Of a stretch of DNA of 41,856 nt, positions 10,413-18,335 are shown piece after piece. The translations under genes were made by a program, and so were the position numbers. Location: contig SHXR01000040.1 of assembly GCA_009693235.1 (NCBI GenBank), forward strand, positions 1-41,856, read 5' to 3'. The notes under the pieces are model-generated. The model saw only the letters and a program-made list of their open reading frames with translations. It was not told the DNA's origin and did no database searches. Positions within the stretch are counted from its first letter, which is position 1, and each line of letters opens with the position of its first letter. The stretch comes from Betaproteobacteria bacterium. GTDB taxonomy: Bacteria; Pseudomonadota; Gammaproteobacteria; Burkholderiales; SG8-39.

Positions 10413-11106
10413 CTTCGGTCGATGCAGGGGCGACAGGGGCTTCGCCGACCTCGCGGACGTCGATGATCGCGCCCCCGTCGCCGGCGACTTCGCCGCGGGG
10501 CGCTTGGCCTCCACCTTGCTCCGCGTCGTCGGACGCGGGGGCCGCAAGGGCCGGGAGTTTGTTTTCGAGGTTGCTGGCGATCTCTTCAAGCGGGGGCAAC
10601 TCCTGCAGACTGCGCAATCCCAAGTCATCGAGGAACTTGCGGGTGGTTCCATACAAGCCGGGGCGCCCGGGCGTTTCGCGGTGACCGACCACATCGATCC
10701 AGCCGCGATCTTCGAGGGCCTTAATGACGTTGGGCGATACGACGACGCCACGAATGTCTTCGATATCGCCGCGCGTGACCGGCTGACGATACGCGATGAT
10801 CGCCAGCGTTTCCAGCACCGCGCGCGAGTATTTGGGTGGCTTCTCTGGGCTTAAGCGGTCCAGATAGGCTTGCATCGCGGGCCTAGTGTGGAAACGCCAT
10901 CCGGTGGCAAGCGTAGCAAGCTCGACGCCACGTTCCTTCCAGGTCTCGCGCAATTCATCGAGCAGACGTCGCAGCGTATCGGCGCCCACTTCATCTTCGA
11001 ACAAGCGACGCAACTCGGCAATGCCGATCGGGCGTTGCGTAGCGAGCAATGCGGCCTCGAGGACCGTCTTGATTTCACTCGGTGTCAGCATGGGTAAGGG
11101 TGACAT
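10363..11106 (-). CDS. scpB: Segregation and condensation protein B
   Basis: ScpB is the winged-helix kleisin partner of the Smc-ScpA condensin complex. The 247-residue protein has the expected first winged helix ([23 protein letters not shown]) and the family signature [25 protein letters not shown] (about 95-120) with [13 protein letters not shown]. The last 60 residues are low complexity and overlap the start of rluB. Its start overlaps the end of scpA by 32 bases, suggesting coupling. Confidence 0.95.
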   Translation of the reverse strand: MSPLPMLTPSEIKTVLEAALLATQRPIGIAELRRLFEDEVGADTLRRLLDELRETWKERGVELATLATGWRFHTRPAMQAYLDRLSPEKPPKYSRAVLETLAIIAYRQPVTRGDIEDIRGVVVSPNVIKALEDRGWIDVVGHRETPGRPGLYGTTRKFLDDLGLRSLQELPPLEEIASNLENKLPALAAPASDDAEQGGGQAPRGEVAGDGGAIIDVREVGEAPVAPASTEGDASRESDTTVEVRVT

Positions 11107-11914
11107 AGATCGGCGCGTAGGGTTCAGCCTGGCTTACCGCGATCAGGCTCTCGCGGACCAGCTCAAGGATAGCGAGAAACGTCACGACGAGGAGCGGCAC
11201 CCCGCGATCGGTCTGAAACAACTCCCGAAACTCGCGAAAACCACCGCCTTGGAGTGCCCGAAGAACGATTGACATATGCTCGCGGACCGACAATTCCTCG
11301 CGGGAAATCTTGTGATGCTGGCGAATGCGCGCCTGTTTCAAAAGATCGCGCCAGGCGGATTCGAGATCGGCCGGCGTGACATCCGGCAACCGAGCGGTGA
11401 GGGTCGACTCGATCCACACTGAGACCGCGCTGAAATCGCGCTCGAGCTGCGGCATCTCATCGATGTTCCGCGCGGCGACCTTGATTGCTTCGTATTCCAG
11501 CAGGCGGCGCACCAGCTCGGCACGCGGATCCAACAAATCATCCGGATCGCCGGCCAACTTCGGGCGCGGCAGCAACATGCGCGATTTGATCTCCATCAGC
11601 ATCGCCGCCATCACCAGGTATTCGGCCGCGAGCTCGAGGTTTTTCTTCCGCATGATCTCGACGTAGGTCAGATACTGGCGCGTGAGCGGCGCCATGGCGA
11701 TATCGAGCACATCGAGGTTCGCACGCCGGATGAGATAGAGCAAGAGATCGAGCGGCCCCTCGAACGTGTCGAGGAACACCTCCAGGGCATCGGGAGGAAT
11801 GTAGAGATCGATCGGCATCTGGCCAACCGGTTGCCCGCGGACTTTTGCGATGACGGGCACCAGACGCACACTTTGCGCCTCGGCGGCCACGACCTGGACG
11901 GCTGTGCTGTTCAT
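11075..11914 (-). CDS. scpA: Segregation and condensation protein A
   Basis: ScpA is the kleisin that closes the Smc ring. The 279-residue product contains the diagnostic [18 protein letters not shown] motif followed by [12 protein letters not shown] and [21 protein letters not shown], and a C-terminal winged-helix segment that contacts Smc. It shares one base with the end of trpS and overlaps scpB, all in one orientation. Confidence 0.95.
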   Translation of the reverse strand: MNSTAVQVVAAEAQSVRLVPVIAKVRGQPVGQMPIDLYIPPDALEVFLDTFEGPLDLLLYLIRRANLDVLDIAMAPLTRQYLTYVEIMRKKNLELAAEYLVMAAMLMEIKSRMLLPRPKLAGDPDDLLDPRAELVRRLLEYEAIKVAARNIDEMPQLERDFSAVSVWIESTLTARLPDVTPADLESAWRDLLKQARIRQHHKISREELSVREHMSIVLRALQGGGFREFRELFQTDRGVPLLVVTFLAILELVRESLIAVSQAEPYAPIYVTLTHADTE

Positions 11915-13116
11915 CAGGCGTAGTTCAATCCCATGGCATCGCGCACTTCACGCATCGTTTCGCTCGCTTGGGCGCGGGCCTTATCGCAGCCATCGGCGAT
12001 GATGTTGCGAACCAGCGTCGGATCATCCAGATAAGGCTGCGCCCGCGCGCGCATCGGCTCGAGCTCCGCGATGACTTTCTCAATGACCGGCTGCTTGCAC
12101 TCGAGGCAACCGATGCCGGCGCTGCGGCACCCGTTCTGTACCCAGGTACGCGTGTCATCGTTGGAATACAGACGATGGAATTGCCAGACCGGACATTGCT
12201 CCGGATCACCCGGATCGGTGCGTTTCACGCGGGCCGGATCAGTGGGCATCGTACGAATTTTTTTGGTGATGACATCAGGACTTTCCCTGAGCCCGATTGC
12301 ATTGTTGTACGACTTCGACATCTTCTGTCCATCCAACCCGGGCAGTTTCGAGGCCTCGGTGAGCAGCGCGGCGGGCTCCGGCAAGATCACCCGCCCGCCC
12401 CCTTCCAGATAGCCAAGCAGCCGGTCGCGATCGCCTTTGCTGATGTTCTGCAGTTCCTCGACCAGCGAGCGCGCCGATTCGAGCGAACTCGCCTCGCCCT
12501 TTTCCTGATAGCGCGTGCGCAACTCGAAGTAAAGCTTGGAGCGCTTGCTGCCCATGCGCTTGGCCGCGGCCTTCGCCTTGTCTTCAAATCCGGGTTCCCG
12601 GCCGTAGAGATGATTGAAGCGCCGGGCCACTTCGCGCATCAGCTCGATATGCGGAACCTGATCTTCGCCCACCGGCACGAAGGCCGCGTGATAGATCAAT
12701 ACGTCGGCCGCCTGCAGCAGCGGATAGCCAAGAAATCCGTAAGTCGACAGATCGCGGTCAGCGAGCTTTTCCTGTTGATCCTTGTAGGTCGGGACGCGCT
12801 CCAGCCAGCCAAGCGGCGTCACCATCGACAAAAGCGTATGCAGCTCAGCATGCTCCAGGACGCGCGATTGCACAAAGAGCGTCGAGAGCGCCGGATCGAT
12901 GCCCGCGGCCAACCAGTCAATCACCATGTCCATGGCGTTGCGCCCGATGACTTCCGGTTCCGCATAATGGGTGGTGAGGGCGTGCCAGTCGGCGACAAAG
13001 AAAAAGCAGGGATGCTCGCTTTGCAACCGCACCCAATTCTTGATGGCGCCATGATAGTGGCCAAGATGCAAGGGACCGGTCGGACGCATCCCTGAGACAA
13101 CACGATCGGCAAACAT
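11914..13116 (-). CDS. trpS: Tryptophanyl-tRNA synthetase, four-cysteine (Fe-S type)
   Basis: Class I synthetase charging tRNA-Trp. The 400-residue protein has the HIGH-type motif HLGH in GPLHLGHYHGAIKNW (about residues 15-29), the PTYKDQQEK segment and the KMSKS loop GQKMSKSYNN. Near the C-terminus it carries C308-x21-C330-x6-C337-x2-C340, matching the [4Fe-4S] motif (C-x22-C-x6-C-x2-C) described for Thermotoga maritima TrpRS, where the cluster lies by the anticodon-binding region. An iron-sulfur cluster here is therefore an inference from the cysteine spacing. It sits 7 bases after the M50 protease gene in a co-directional operon. Confidence 0.96.
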   Translation of the reverse strand: MFADRVVSGMRPTGPLHLGHYHGAIKNWVRLQSEHPCFFFVADWHALTTHYAEPEVIGRNAMDMVIDWLAAGIDPALSTLFVQSRVLEHAELHTLLSMVTPLGWLERVPTYKDQQEKLADRDLSTYGFLGYPLLQAADVLIYHAAFVPVGEDQVPHIELMREVARRFNHLYGREPGFEDKAKAAAKRMGSKRSKLYFELRTRYQEKGEASSLESARSLVEELQNISKGDRDRLLGYLEGGGRVILPEPAALLTEASKLPGLDGQKMSKSYNNAIGLRESPDVITKKIRTMPTDPARVKRTDPGDPEQCPVWQFHRLYSNDDTRTWVQNGCRSAGIGCLECKQPVIEKVIAELEPMRARAQPYLDDPTLVRNIIADGCDKARAQASETMREVRDAMGLNYA

Positions 13117-13123
13117 TGTTTCG

Positions 13124-13786
13124 TCAGGCTCCTAGCCTAAGCAGATGCACAAAGGCCTGCCCGGCGCCGTTCAAAAGAGGATCGAGAATGCCCATCTGCA
13201 TATGCGCGATCATCACCACCAACAGAATTGGAAATCCGTACGGCTCCAGCCTTGCGTAGTTGCTGGCCCACTTATCAGGCAGCAGGCTCAACGCAATACG
13301 ACCGCCGTCCAACGGCAGGATCGGCAACAGATTGATCATCATCAGAATCAGGTTGACGACGATCCCGGCGGTCGCCACCGCAACCAAGTATTCGCTACCT
13401 GATGCGCCCAGCAGATTCAGCAAGACACCCCACACGATCGCTTGGATGAGGTTCGCGGCGGGGCCTGCCGCTGCAACGAAAGCCATGTGCACCTTTGGAT
13501 TGCGCAGCGCATGAAAATTCACCGGCACCGGTTTTGCCCAGCCAAAGAGGAACCCGGGTGTGCCCGCTGCGGCCGCGCCGATTAGCATGACCAATGGCAC
13601 GATGACAGTCCCGATTGGATCGACATGCCGCAACGGATTCAGACTTACTCGCCCGAGCCTGAAGGCAGTGAGATCACCGCACCGCTTGGCAACATAGCCA
13701 TGCGCCGCTTCATGGAAGGTAATCGCCAGGACGAGCGGAATCGCATAGACCGTAAGCGACTGGACCAGCTGATCGATCAGTTCCAT
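13124..13786 (-). CDS. Site-2 protease family membrane metalloprotease (M50)
   Basis: A 220-residue polytopic membrane protein with the zinc-binding motif HEAAH near residue 25 and the second metal-ligand motif in LLPILPLDGGR (about 155-165). These define the compact S2P-like M50 group that lacks PDZ domains, unlike RseP. About five or six hydrophobic segments are visible. The substrate is unknown. This protein type lies directly upstream of trpS in many Betaproteobacteria, and the gap here is 7 bases. Confidence 0.9.
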   Translation of the reverse strand: MELIDQLVQSLTVYAIPLVLAITFHEAAHGYVAKRCGDLTAFRLGRVSLNPLRHVDPIGTVIVPLVMLIGAAAAGTPGFLFGWAKPVPVNFHALRNPKVHMAFVAAAGPAANLIQAIVWGVLLNLLGASGSEYLVAVATAGIVVNLILMMINLLPILPLDGGRIALSLLPDKWASNYARLEPYGFPILLVVMIAHMQMGILDPLLNGAGQAFVHLLRLGA

Positions 13787-13908
13787 CAGACGACGGCAGG
13801 ACCTACGACAATGAACTCACGGCAGGACCTATCAAAGCAGCGTAGACAGGCGAAGCAAATCGGGGATTCTAGCAAACTCATGCGCATTCTCGTTTCTTGA
13901 TCATCACA

Positions 13909-14532
13909 TCATTGCTCGAATAATGCGATCGAACCATTGCCGACGCGGGTGATGACCGGCTGTTCACCGGTGAGCTCAACAACGGTTGTTGGCGTCGTAC
14001 CGCAGCTCCCCGAATCGATCAGCAGGTCGATGAGCTTACCCAGCTGCGCCTCGACTTCCATCGCATCATCAAACGGTTCGTCAGCGTCAGGCAAGGTCAG
14101 GGTGGCGGAAACCAGCGGTTCGCCAAGGGCGGCAAGCAGCGCTTGCGCGACACCGTGATCGGGTATCCGCACGCCGATGGTCTTGCGGCTGGCATGCAGC
14201 ACGCGCTTCGGCAATTCGCGCGTAGCTTGCAGAATGAAGGTGTAGGGCCCGGGCGTCAGAGTTTTGATCAGCCGAAAACGCACGTTATCCACCCGCGCAT
14301 AGGTGCCGAAATCCGACAAGTCCCGGCACATCAATGTGAGGTGATGCTTCGCATCGATGCGTCGGATCTTTCTCAGGCGCTCCAGCGCATCGCCCGCGCC
14401 GATCAAACAGCCAAGCGCATAGCAGGAATCGGTGGGATAGACGATCACGCCACCCGACCGCAAAATGTCGACGGCGCGCGTGATGAGGCGCGCCTGCGGA
14501 TTCTGCGGATGGATGGACAACAGGAGCGCCAT
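13909..14532 (-). CDS. L-threonylcarbamoyladenylate synthase-type protein (YciO/Sua5 family)
   Basis: The 207-residue protein is a YrdC/YciO-fold protein: a strand with GGVIVYPTDSCYALGC, then RKIRRIDAKHHLTLMCRDLSD and the late motif GVRIPDHGVAQALL. It lacks the extra C-terminal Sua5 domain. Family members bind tRNA or ATP, and TsaC/Sua5 members make threonylcarbamoyl-AMP for the t6A modification; YciO homologues have weak or uncertain activity. I favour YciO-like because of length and because this operon position next to the PHP phosphatase is typical for it. Confidence 0.85.
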   Translation of the reverse strand: MALLLSIHPQNPQARLITRAVDILRSGGVIVYPTDSCYALGCLIGAGDALERLRKIRRIDAKHHLTLMCRDLSDFGTYARVDNVRFRLIKTLTPGPYTFILQATRELPKRVLHASRKTIGVRIPDHGVAQALLAALGEPLVSATLTLPDADEPFDDAMEVEAQLGKLIDLLIDSGSCGTTPTTVVELTGEQPVITRVGNGSIALFEQ

Positions 14533-14566
14533 GGCGCGATCGATTGAGTGATGTGGGCGGATCGAC

Positions 14567-15397
14567 TCAGCCGAATTGGGTCCAGACCGGCGTCACCGTG
14601 GCCGGGAGTGCCGGCAATAGACCTAAATCGAAGCGCGCCTCTTCCGGGCTATGGAAATCAGAGCCGCGCGAGGCGAACAGGCCATGCGCCCGGCAGAGCA
14701 ATGCAAAATCGTTGGTCTGGTCAATGGAGTGACTTGCTGTCACCACTTCGATCGCCCCGCCACCGCATGTTTTGAATTCAATGATCAAGCGAACCAGTTG
14801 CTCGCGGGAAAGCTTGTATCGCCCCGGATGGGCCAGCACGGCAACACCGCCGCTCGCACGAATCCATGCCACCGCCTCATCCAGGTTGGCCCATTGATGC
14901 GCGACCCATCCGGTGCGTCCCGGCGTCATGTAGCGCTGGAAGACATCGCTAAAATGGCGCGCATAGCCTTTGGCCACCAGGAACCGGGCGAAATGGGTGC
15001 GGCCAACGAGGTCCGGATTGGCGGCGAATGCATAGGCGCCCTCGAGGCTGTTATCGATGCCTGCACCAGCTAACTGATCGGCAATCTTCGCAGCTCTCAT
15101 ACGACGGGAATGGCGAACCCGCGCTAGGCCGCGGACCAGTTCAGCATACTGGGGATCAATATTGAGCCCGACGATATGAATCGTTTGAAAATTCCAACTG
15201 ACGGAGATTTCCACGCCGTTGAGGAAGCGCATGCCGGCCGCCAGCGCCGCATCACGTGCCTCATCCAGACCTTGCACCGAATCATGATCGGTCAAGGTCC
15301 AGAGGGACACGCCGTTCGCCGCAGCGCGCCTGGCTACGTCACCCGGTCGCATCGTGCCATCAGAAACCACGGAATGACAATGAAGATCAGGATTCAA
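14567..15397 (-). CDS. PHP-domain phosphatase, 3',5'-nucleoside bisphosphate phosphatase/RNase AM type
   Basis: A 276-residue PHP-domain protein: metal ligands in DLHCHSVVSDG near the N-terminus, TLTDHDSVQG, NGVEIS, VLAHPGRY (about 190) and the C-terminal RGSDFHSPEE. This is the YciV-type family, whose characterised members hydrolyse 3',5'-bisphosphonucleotides and trim short RNA 5' ends (RNase AM). It begins the minus-strand operon leading to rluB, 34 bases before the YciO-type gene. Confidence 0.88.
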   Translation of the reverse strand: MNPDLHCHSVVSDGTMRPGDVARRAAANGVSLWTLTDHDSVQGLDEARDAALAAGMRFLNGVEISVSWNFQTIHIVGLNIDPQYAELVRGLARVRHSRRMRAAKIADQLAGAGIDNSLEGAYAFAANPDLVGRTHFARFLVAKGYARHFSDVFQRYMTPGRTGWVAHQWANLDEAVAWIRASGGVAVLAHPGRYKLSREQLVRLIIEFKTCGGGAIEVVTASHSIDQTNDFALLCRAHGLFASRGSDFHSPEEARFDLGLLPALPATVTPVWTQFG

Positions 15398-15477
15398 TCG
15401 GTGCGATCATGAAAGGACTGGCGATGCGGCCATCACGAGCAGCCGCCATCAAGATGAAAAGGTTAGCATGGGGCCGC

Positions 15478-16371
15478 TTATAAACCCTTGAATGGCAAGG
15501 GCCCGGCACGGAAAAAGTCCTCGATAGCCGCAACGAGAAGCGCGGGCTGGTCGTGATGGATCATGTGACCGGCGGCAGGGATTTCCACCTCCGTCAACTG
15601 ACGGAACGAGCGCTTACGGGCGGCCATGGCCGCATCATCGAGCCCAATTCGCTTCAAAGTCTCTGTTTCCCGACCGGTCACCCAAAGCACCGGCGCCGTG
15701 ATCGCTTGCCAACAAGCCATTGCTTCTTCCAGGCGATATAGATTGGCGTTCACGCGTTTGTGGGTCGGATCGCTGCGGAGCGCAACCCGCCCATCAGAGC
15801 GAGAATACCCCCAGTGTGGCGCGAGGAAGCTCGCACGCTCCATCGTCAAGCGGGGATTGTCAGTCCGCAAGCGGGCGGCCAGTTCCTCGAACGACGCATA
15901 GTCCCGAAACCGTTGCGGCGTTTTGAGTTCGTCCAGCCACCTGGCATAGCGGATCGGCGCCTGATCGGGCGTCGCGCCATGCATCCCAAACCCTTCCACG
16001 TTCACCAACCTCGCAATCCGCGTCGGACGAATGCCGGCGAACATCGATGCGACATTGCCGCCCATGCTGTGACCTACCAGTGCCGCCGGTAACGCGGGCG
16101 AGTAATGATCGAGCAAGGCCTCCAGATCGGCAAAGTAGTCGGGAAACCAGTAGGTATCAAGATCGCACCACGCCGACTCGCCAAAGCCGCGCCAATCGGG
16201 GGCGACGAATCGAAAATTGCCGCCGCATGCATCGATCACGAATTGAAACGACGCGCCGACATCCATCCAACCATGCAGCAACATGACGAGCGGGGCATCG
16301 GGCGAGCCCCACTCATTGCAGTGATAGCGTAATCCGCGTATCGACAAATACTGCGACCGGCGTTCTTTCAC
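15478..16371 (-). CDS. Alpha/beta hydrolase
   Basis: About 298 residues with the alpha/beta-hydrolase fold: oxyanion strand VMLLHGWMDVG, nucleophile elbow GHSMGG (Ser), and a late acid/His pair, the His likely in AAGHMIHHDQP. The motif set is close to epoxide hydrolase/haloalkane dehalogenase-like esterases but the substrate cannot be read from sequence. I choose a GTG at 16371 with AAGGA 8 bases upstream; the frame is open to a TTG at 16446, which would add 25 residues. It is divergent from the carbonic anhydrase gene. Confidence 0.85.
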   Translation of the reverse strand: MKERRSQYLSIRGLRYHCNEWGSPDAPLVMLLHGWMDVGASFQFVIDACGGNFRFVAPDWRGFGESAWCDLDTYWFPDYFADLEALLDHYSPALPAALVGHSMGGNVASMFAGIRPTRIARLVNVEGFGMHGATPDQAPIRYARWLDELKTPQRFRDYASFEELAARLRTDNPRLTMERASFLAPHWGYSRSDGRVALRSDPTHKRVNANLYRLEEAMACWQAITAPVLWVTGRETETLKRIGLDDAAMAARKRSFRQLTEVEIPAAGHMIHHDQPALLVAAIEDFFRAGPLPFKGL

Positions 16372-16558
16372 GCGAGGTTCCTTCACGAAATTTCCGTAGC
16401 AAGCGGCAAACGACCGATGATGGACTGTCTCCGTTGCATGCAGCAAGGGAGGGGCCGCATGGTATCAGTCAGCATGCGGCGCAACGCGCGAGGTGACCAA
16501 GAAGAAACCTTCCGGCTGTTACCATCGGCGCATTCCTATTCAGCGCGGAGCTGGTCGC

Positions 16559-17083
16559 ATGCCCCATTTTTCGCTCGGTGATCGCAAGGTCTCGTTCGCC
16601 ACCAACAACTGGTTTATCGCTTACAACGCAACGGTCGTCGGCACGGTGCGCATCGGCGATGATGCCAATCTTTGGTTCAACGTCGTCGTGCGCGGCGATA
16701 CCGAACAGATCACGATCGGTGATCGCTGCAATATTCAGGATGCCTCGGTCCTGCATGCGGACCCCGGCATGCCTTTAACGCTCGGGGCCGGTGTGAGCGT
16801 CGGCCATATGGCGATGCTGCATGGCTGCACGGTGGGCGATGGATCACTGATCGGCATCAACAGCGTCGTCATGAACCGCGCGCGGATCGGCAAGCAGAGT
16901 ATCGTGGGCGCCGGCACCCTTGTGCCGGAAGGCAAAGAGTTTCCCGATGGCGTGTTGTTGTTGGGCTCGCCCGCCAAGGTGGTGCGCAATGTGCGCCCCG
17001 ATGAAATCGCGTGGATCGCGGGCATCGCCACAGGCTATGTCAATCGCTCGCATCAATATCAGCGGGAATTCAAGGAAGGCTAG
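16559..17083 (+). CDS. Gamma-class carbonic anhydrase-like protein
   Basis: A 174-residue left-handed beta-helix protein made of hexapeptide repeats. The three zinc-ligand histidines of the gamma-CA family are visible in VLHAD and GHMAMLHGC. The ATG at 16559 has GGAG 8 bases before it and gives the usual family length; the longer open frame to 16493 is not supported. Many members of this YrdA/PaaY-like group are bicarbonate-forming or thioesterase-like proteins with weak or unknown activity, so the name denotes the family only. Confidence 0.9.
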   Translation: MPHFSLGDRKVSFATNNWFIAYNATVVGTVRIGDDANLWFNVVVRGDTEQITIGDRCNIQDASVLHADPGMPLTLGAGVSVGHMAMLHGCTVGDGSLIGINSVVMNRARIGKQSIVGAGTLVPEGKEFPDGVLLLGSPAKVVRNVRPDEIAWIAGIATGYVNRSHQYQREFKEG

Positions 17084-17089
17084 TAGACC

Positions 17090-17508
17090 TTACGGTCTTG
17101 GCGCCGTGCGCTGTGCATCGCCCAGATAACGATCGAGCACGGCGCGACTTTCGGCAATCAGCAGCGCCATTCGCTCGACGAGGCGCGGTCCGTGGCCAAG
17201 CAATTGCGCATCGGTCTGTGCACGCATCGCCGCGCACCATTGCATGATGCGCACCGCACCGATATTGCCGGATGATCCCCCGACCGCGTGCAGCGCGTCC
17301 CCCAACCCCGGGAGATCGCCTGCAGCCACCGCGCTATGCAGCACGCGCAGTTGTTCTTCGGCATCCTCTAAAAGCCTGCAACAACTTTCTCCAGGAAATG
17401 CGTTCCGGGCGCGAGCTGTTCGAGGGATTTCAGCTTGTTAAGATCGATCGCATCCGGCACGGATGCGAATGAGGCAATGGCACTGTCCGGATGACCGGGC
17501 CCGCTCAT
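17090..17508 (-). pseudogene. Hpt-domain protein, interrupted by a single-base frameshift
   Basis: An ATG at 17508 opens 46 codons ending at TAG 17370-17368 (...LEKVVAGF). The next frame continues without loss as LEDAEEQLRVLHSAV and then LHAVGGSSGNIGA, which is the histidine-phosphotransfer motif with the receiving His. Adding one T to the TTTT just before the TAG restores one 139-codon frame. Hpt domains relay phosphate between a hybrid kinase and a response regulator; a free-standing Hpt protein or the C-terminal piece of an RpfC-like kinase are both possible. GGGG lies 8 bases before the ATG. Either a genuine decay event or a sequencing slip in a homopolymer. Confidence 0.7.
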
Positions 17509-17528
17509 CGGCTGTGCCCCAAACCGGT

Positions 17529-18296
17529 CTATCTGGGGGCCATGCGAATGGCCCCATCCAGGCGGATGGTCTCACCGTTCAACATTTCGTTTTCCACGAT
17601 CTGTCTGGCGAGCATCGCGTACTCTGCCGGCCGGCCAAGACGCGACGGAAACGGCACCTGCTTGCCAAGTGAATCCTGAATCTCTTTCGGCAGGCCCTTC
17701 AGCAGCGGCGTCTCGAATATGCCGGGCGCAATCGTGCACACACGGATGCCGTCGCGCGACAGGTCACGTGCAATCGGCAAGGTCATGCCGACAATCCCGC
17801 CCTTCGAGGCTGAGTAGGCCGCCTGCCCGATCTGGCCATCAAACGCGGCCACCGATGCCGTGTTGACGATCACACCGCGCTCGCCCGCCGCATTCGGTTG
17901 CCCCTTGACCATTTGGGTCGCGGCCAGCCGGATCATATTGAAGGTGCCGATCAGATTCACCTGAATGACCCGACTGAACGCAGCGAGATTATGCGGCCCG
18001 TCTTTGCCGACGGTTTTCTCGCCCACCGCGATGCCTGCGCAATTGATGAGCCCTTGCAACGCGCCGAATTCCTTGATCGCCGCCTGCACCACAGCCTGTC
18101 CATCGGTTTCGCTGGTCACATCGCACTTGACGAAGCGCGTGGCGGCGCCAAGTTGGGCGGCGAGCGCTTGCCCGCGCTCGGCCTGCACATCGGCAATGAC
18201 GACTCGAGCACCGCTTTCGACCAGCATCCGGGTCGTCGCTTCGCCCAATCCAGAGGCCCCGCCGGTGACGATAAACACACTATTTTGGATCTGCAC
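17529..18296 (-). CDS. SDR-family 3-hydroxyacyl-CoA dehydrogenase-like protein
   Basis: A 255-residue short-chain dehydrogenase with the NAD-binding TGGASGLG motif (11-18), D38 in VVIADVQ favouring NAD, NCAG, the catalytic Ser in [11 protein letters not shown] and YSASK. The overall pattern ([34 protein letters not shown]) is that of type-II 3-hydroxyacyl-CoA dehydrogenase / 2-methyl-3-hydroxybutyryl-CoA dehydrogenase (HSD17B10-like), used in isoleucine or fatty-acid breakdown. No beta-oxidation neighbours are in the window, so the substrate stays an inference. Confidence 0.88.
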   Translation of the reverse strand: MQIQNSVFIVTGGASGLGEATTRMLVESGARVVIADVQAERGQALAAQLGAATRFVKCDVTSETDGQAVVQAAIKEFGALQGLINCAGIAVGEKTVGKDGPHNLAAFSRVIQVNLIGTFNMIRLAATQMVKGQPNAAGERGVIVNTASVAAFDGQIGQAAYSASKGGIVGMTLPIARDLSRDGIRVCTIAPGIFETPLLKGLPKEIQDSLGKQVPFPSRLGRPAEYAMLARQIVENEMLNGETIRLDGAIRMAPR

Positions 18297-18335
18297 TGCT
18301 TCGCCCCCTCGAATTGAGATCGCGCGGCACGGCGC

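Noticed and set aside
11968..13095. A 375-codon plus-strand open frame opposite trpS
   Set aside because: It mirrors the trpS reading frame and has no independent evidence.
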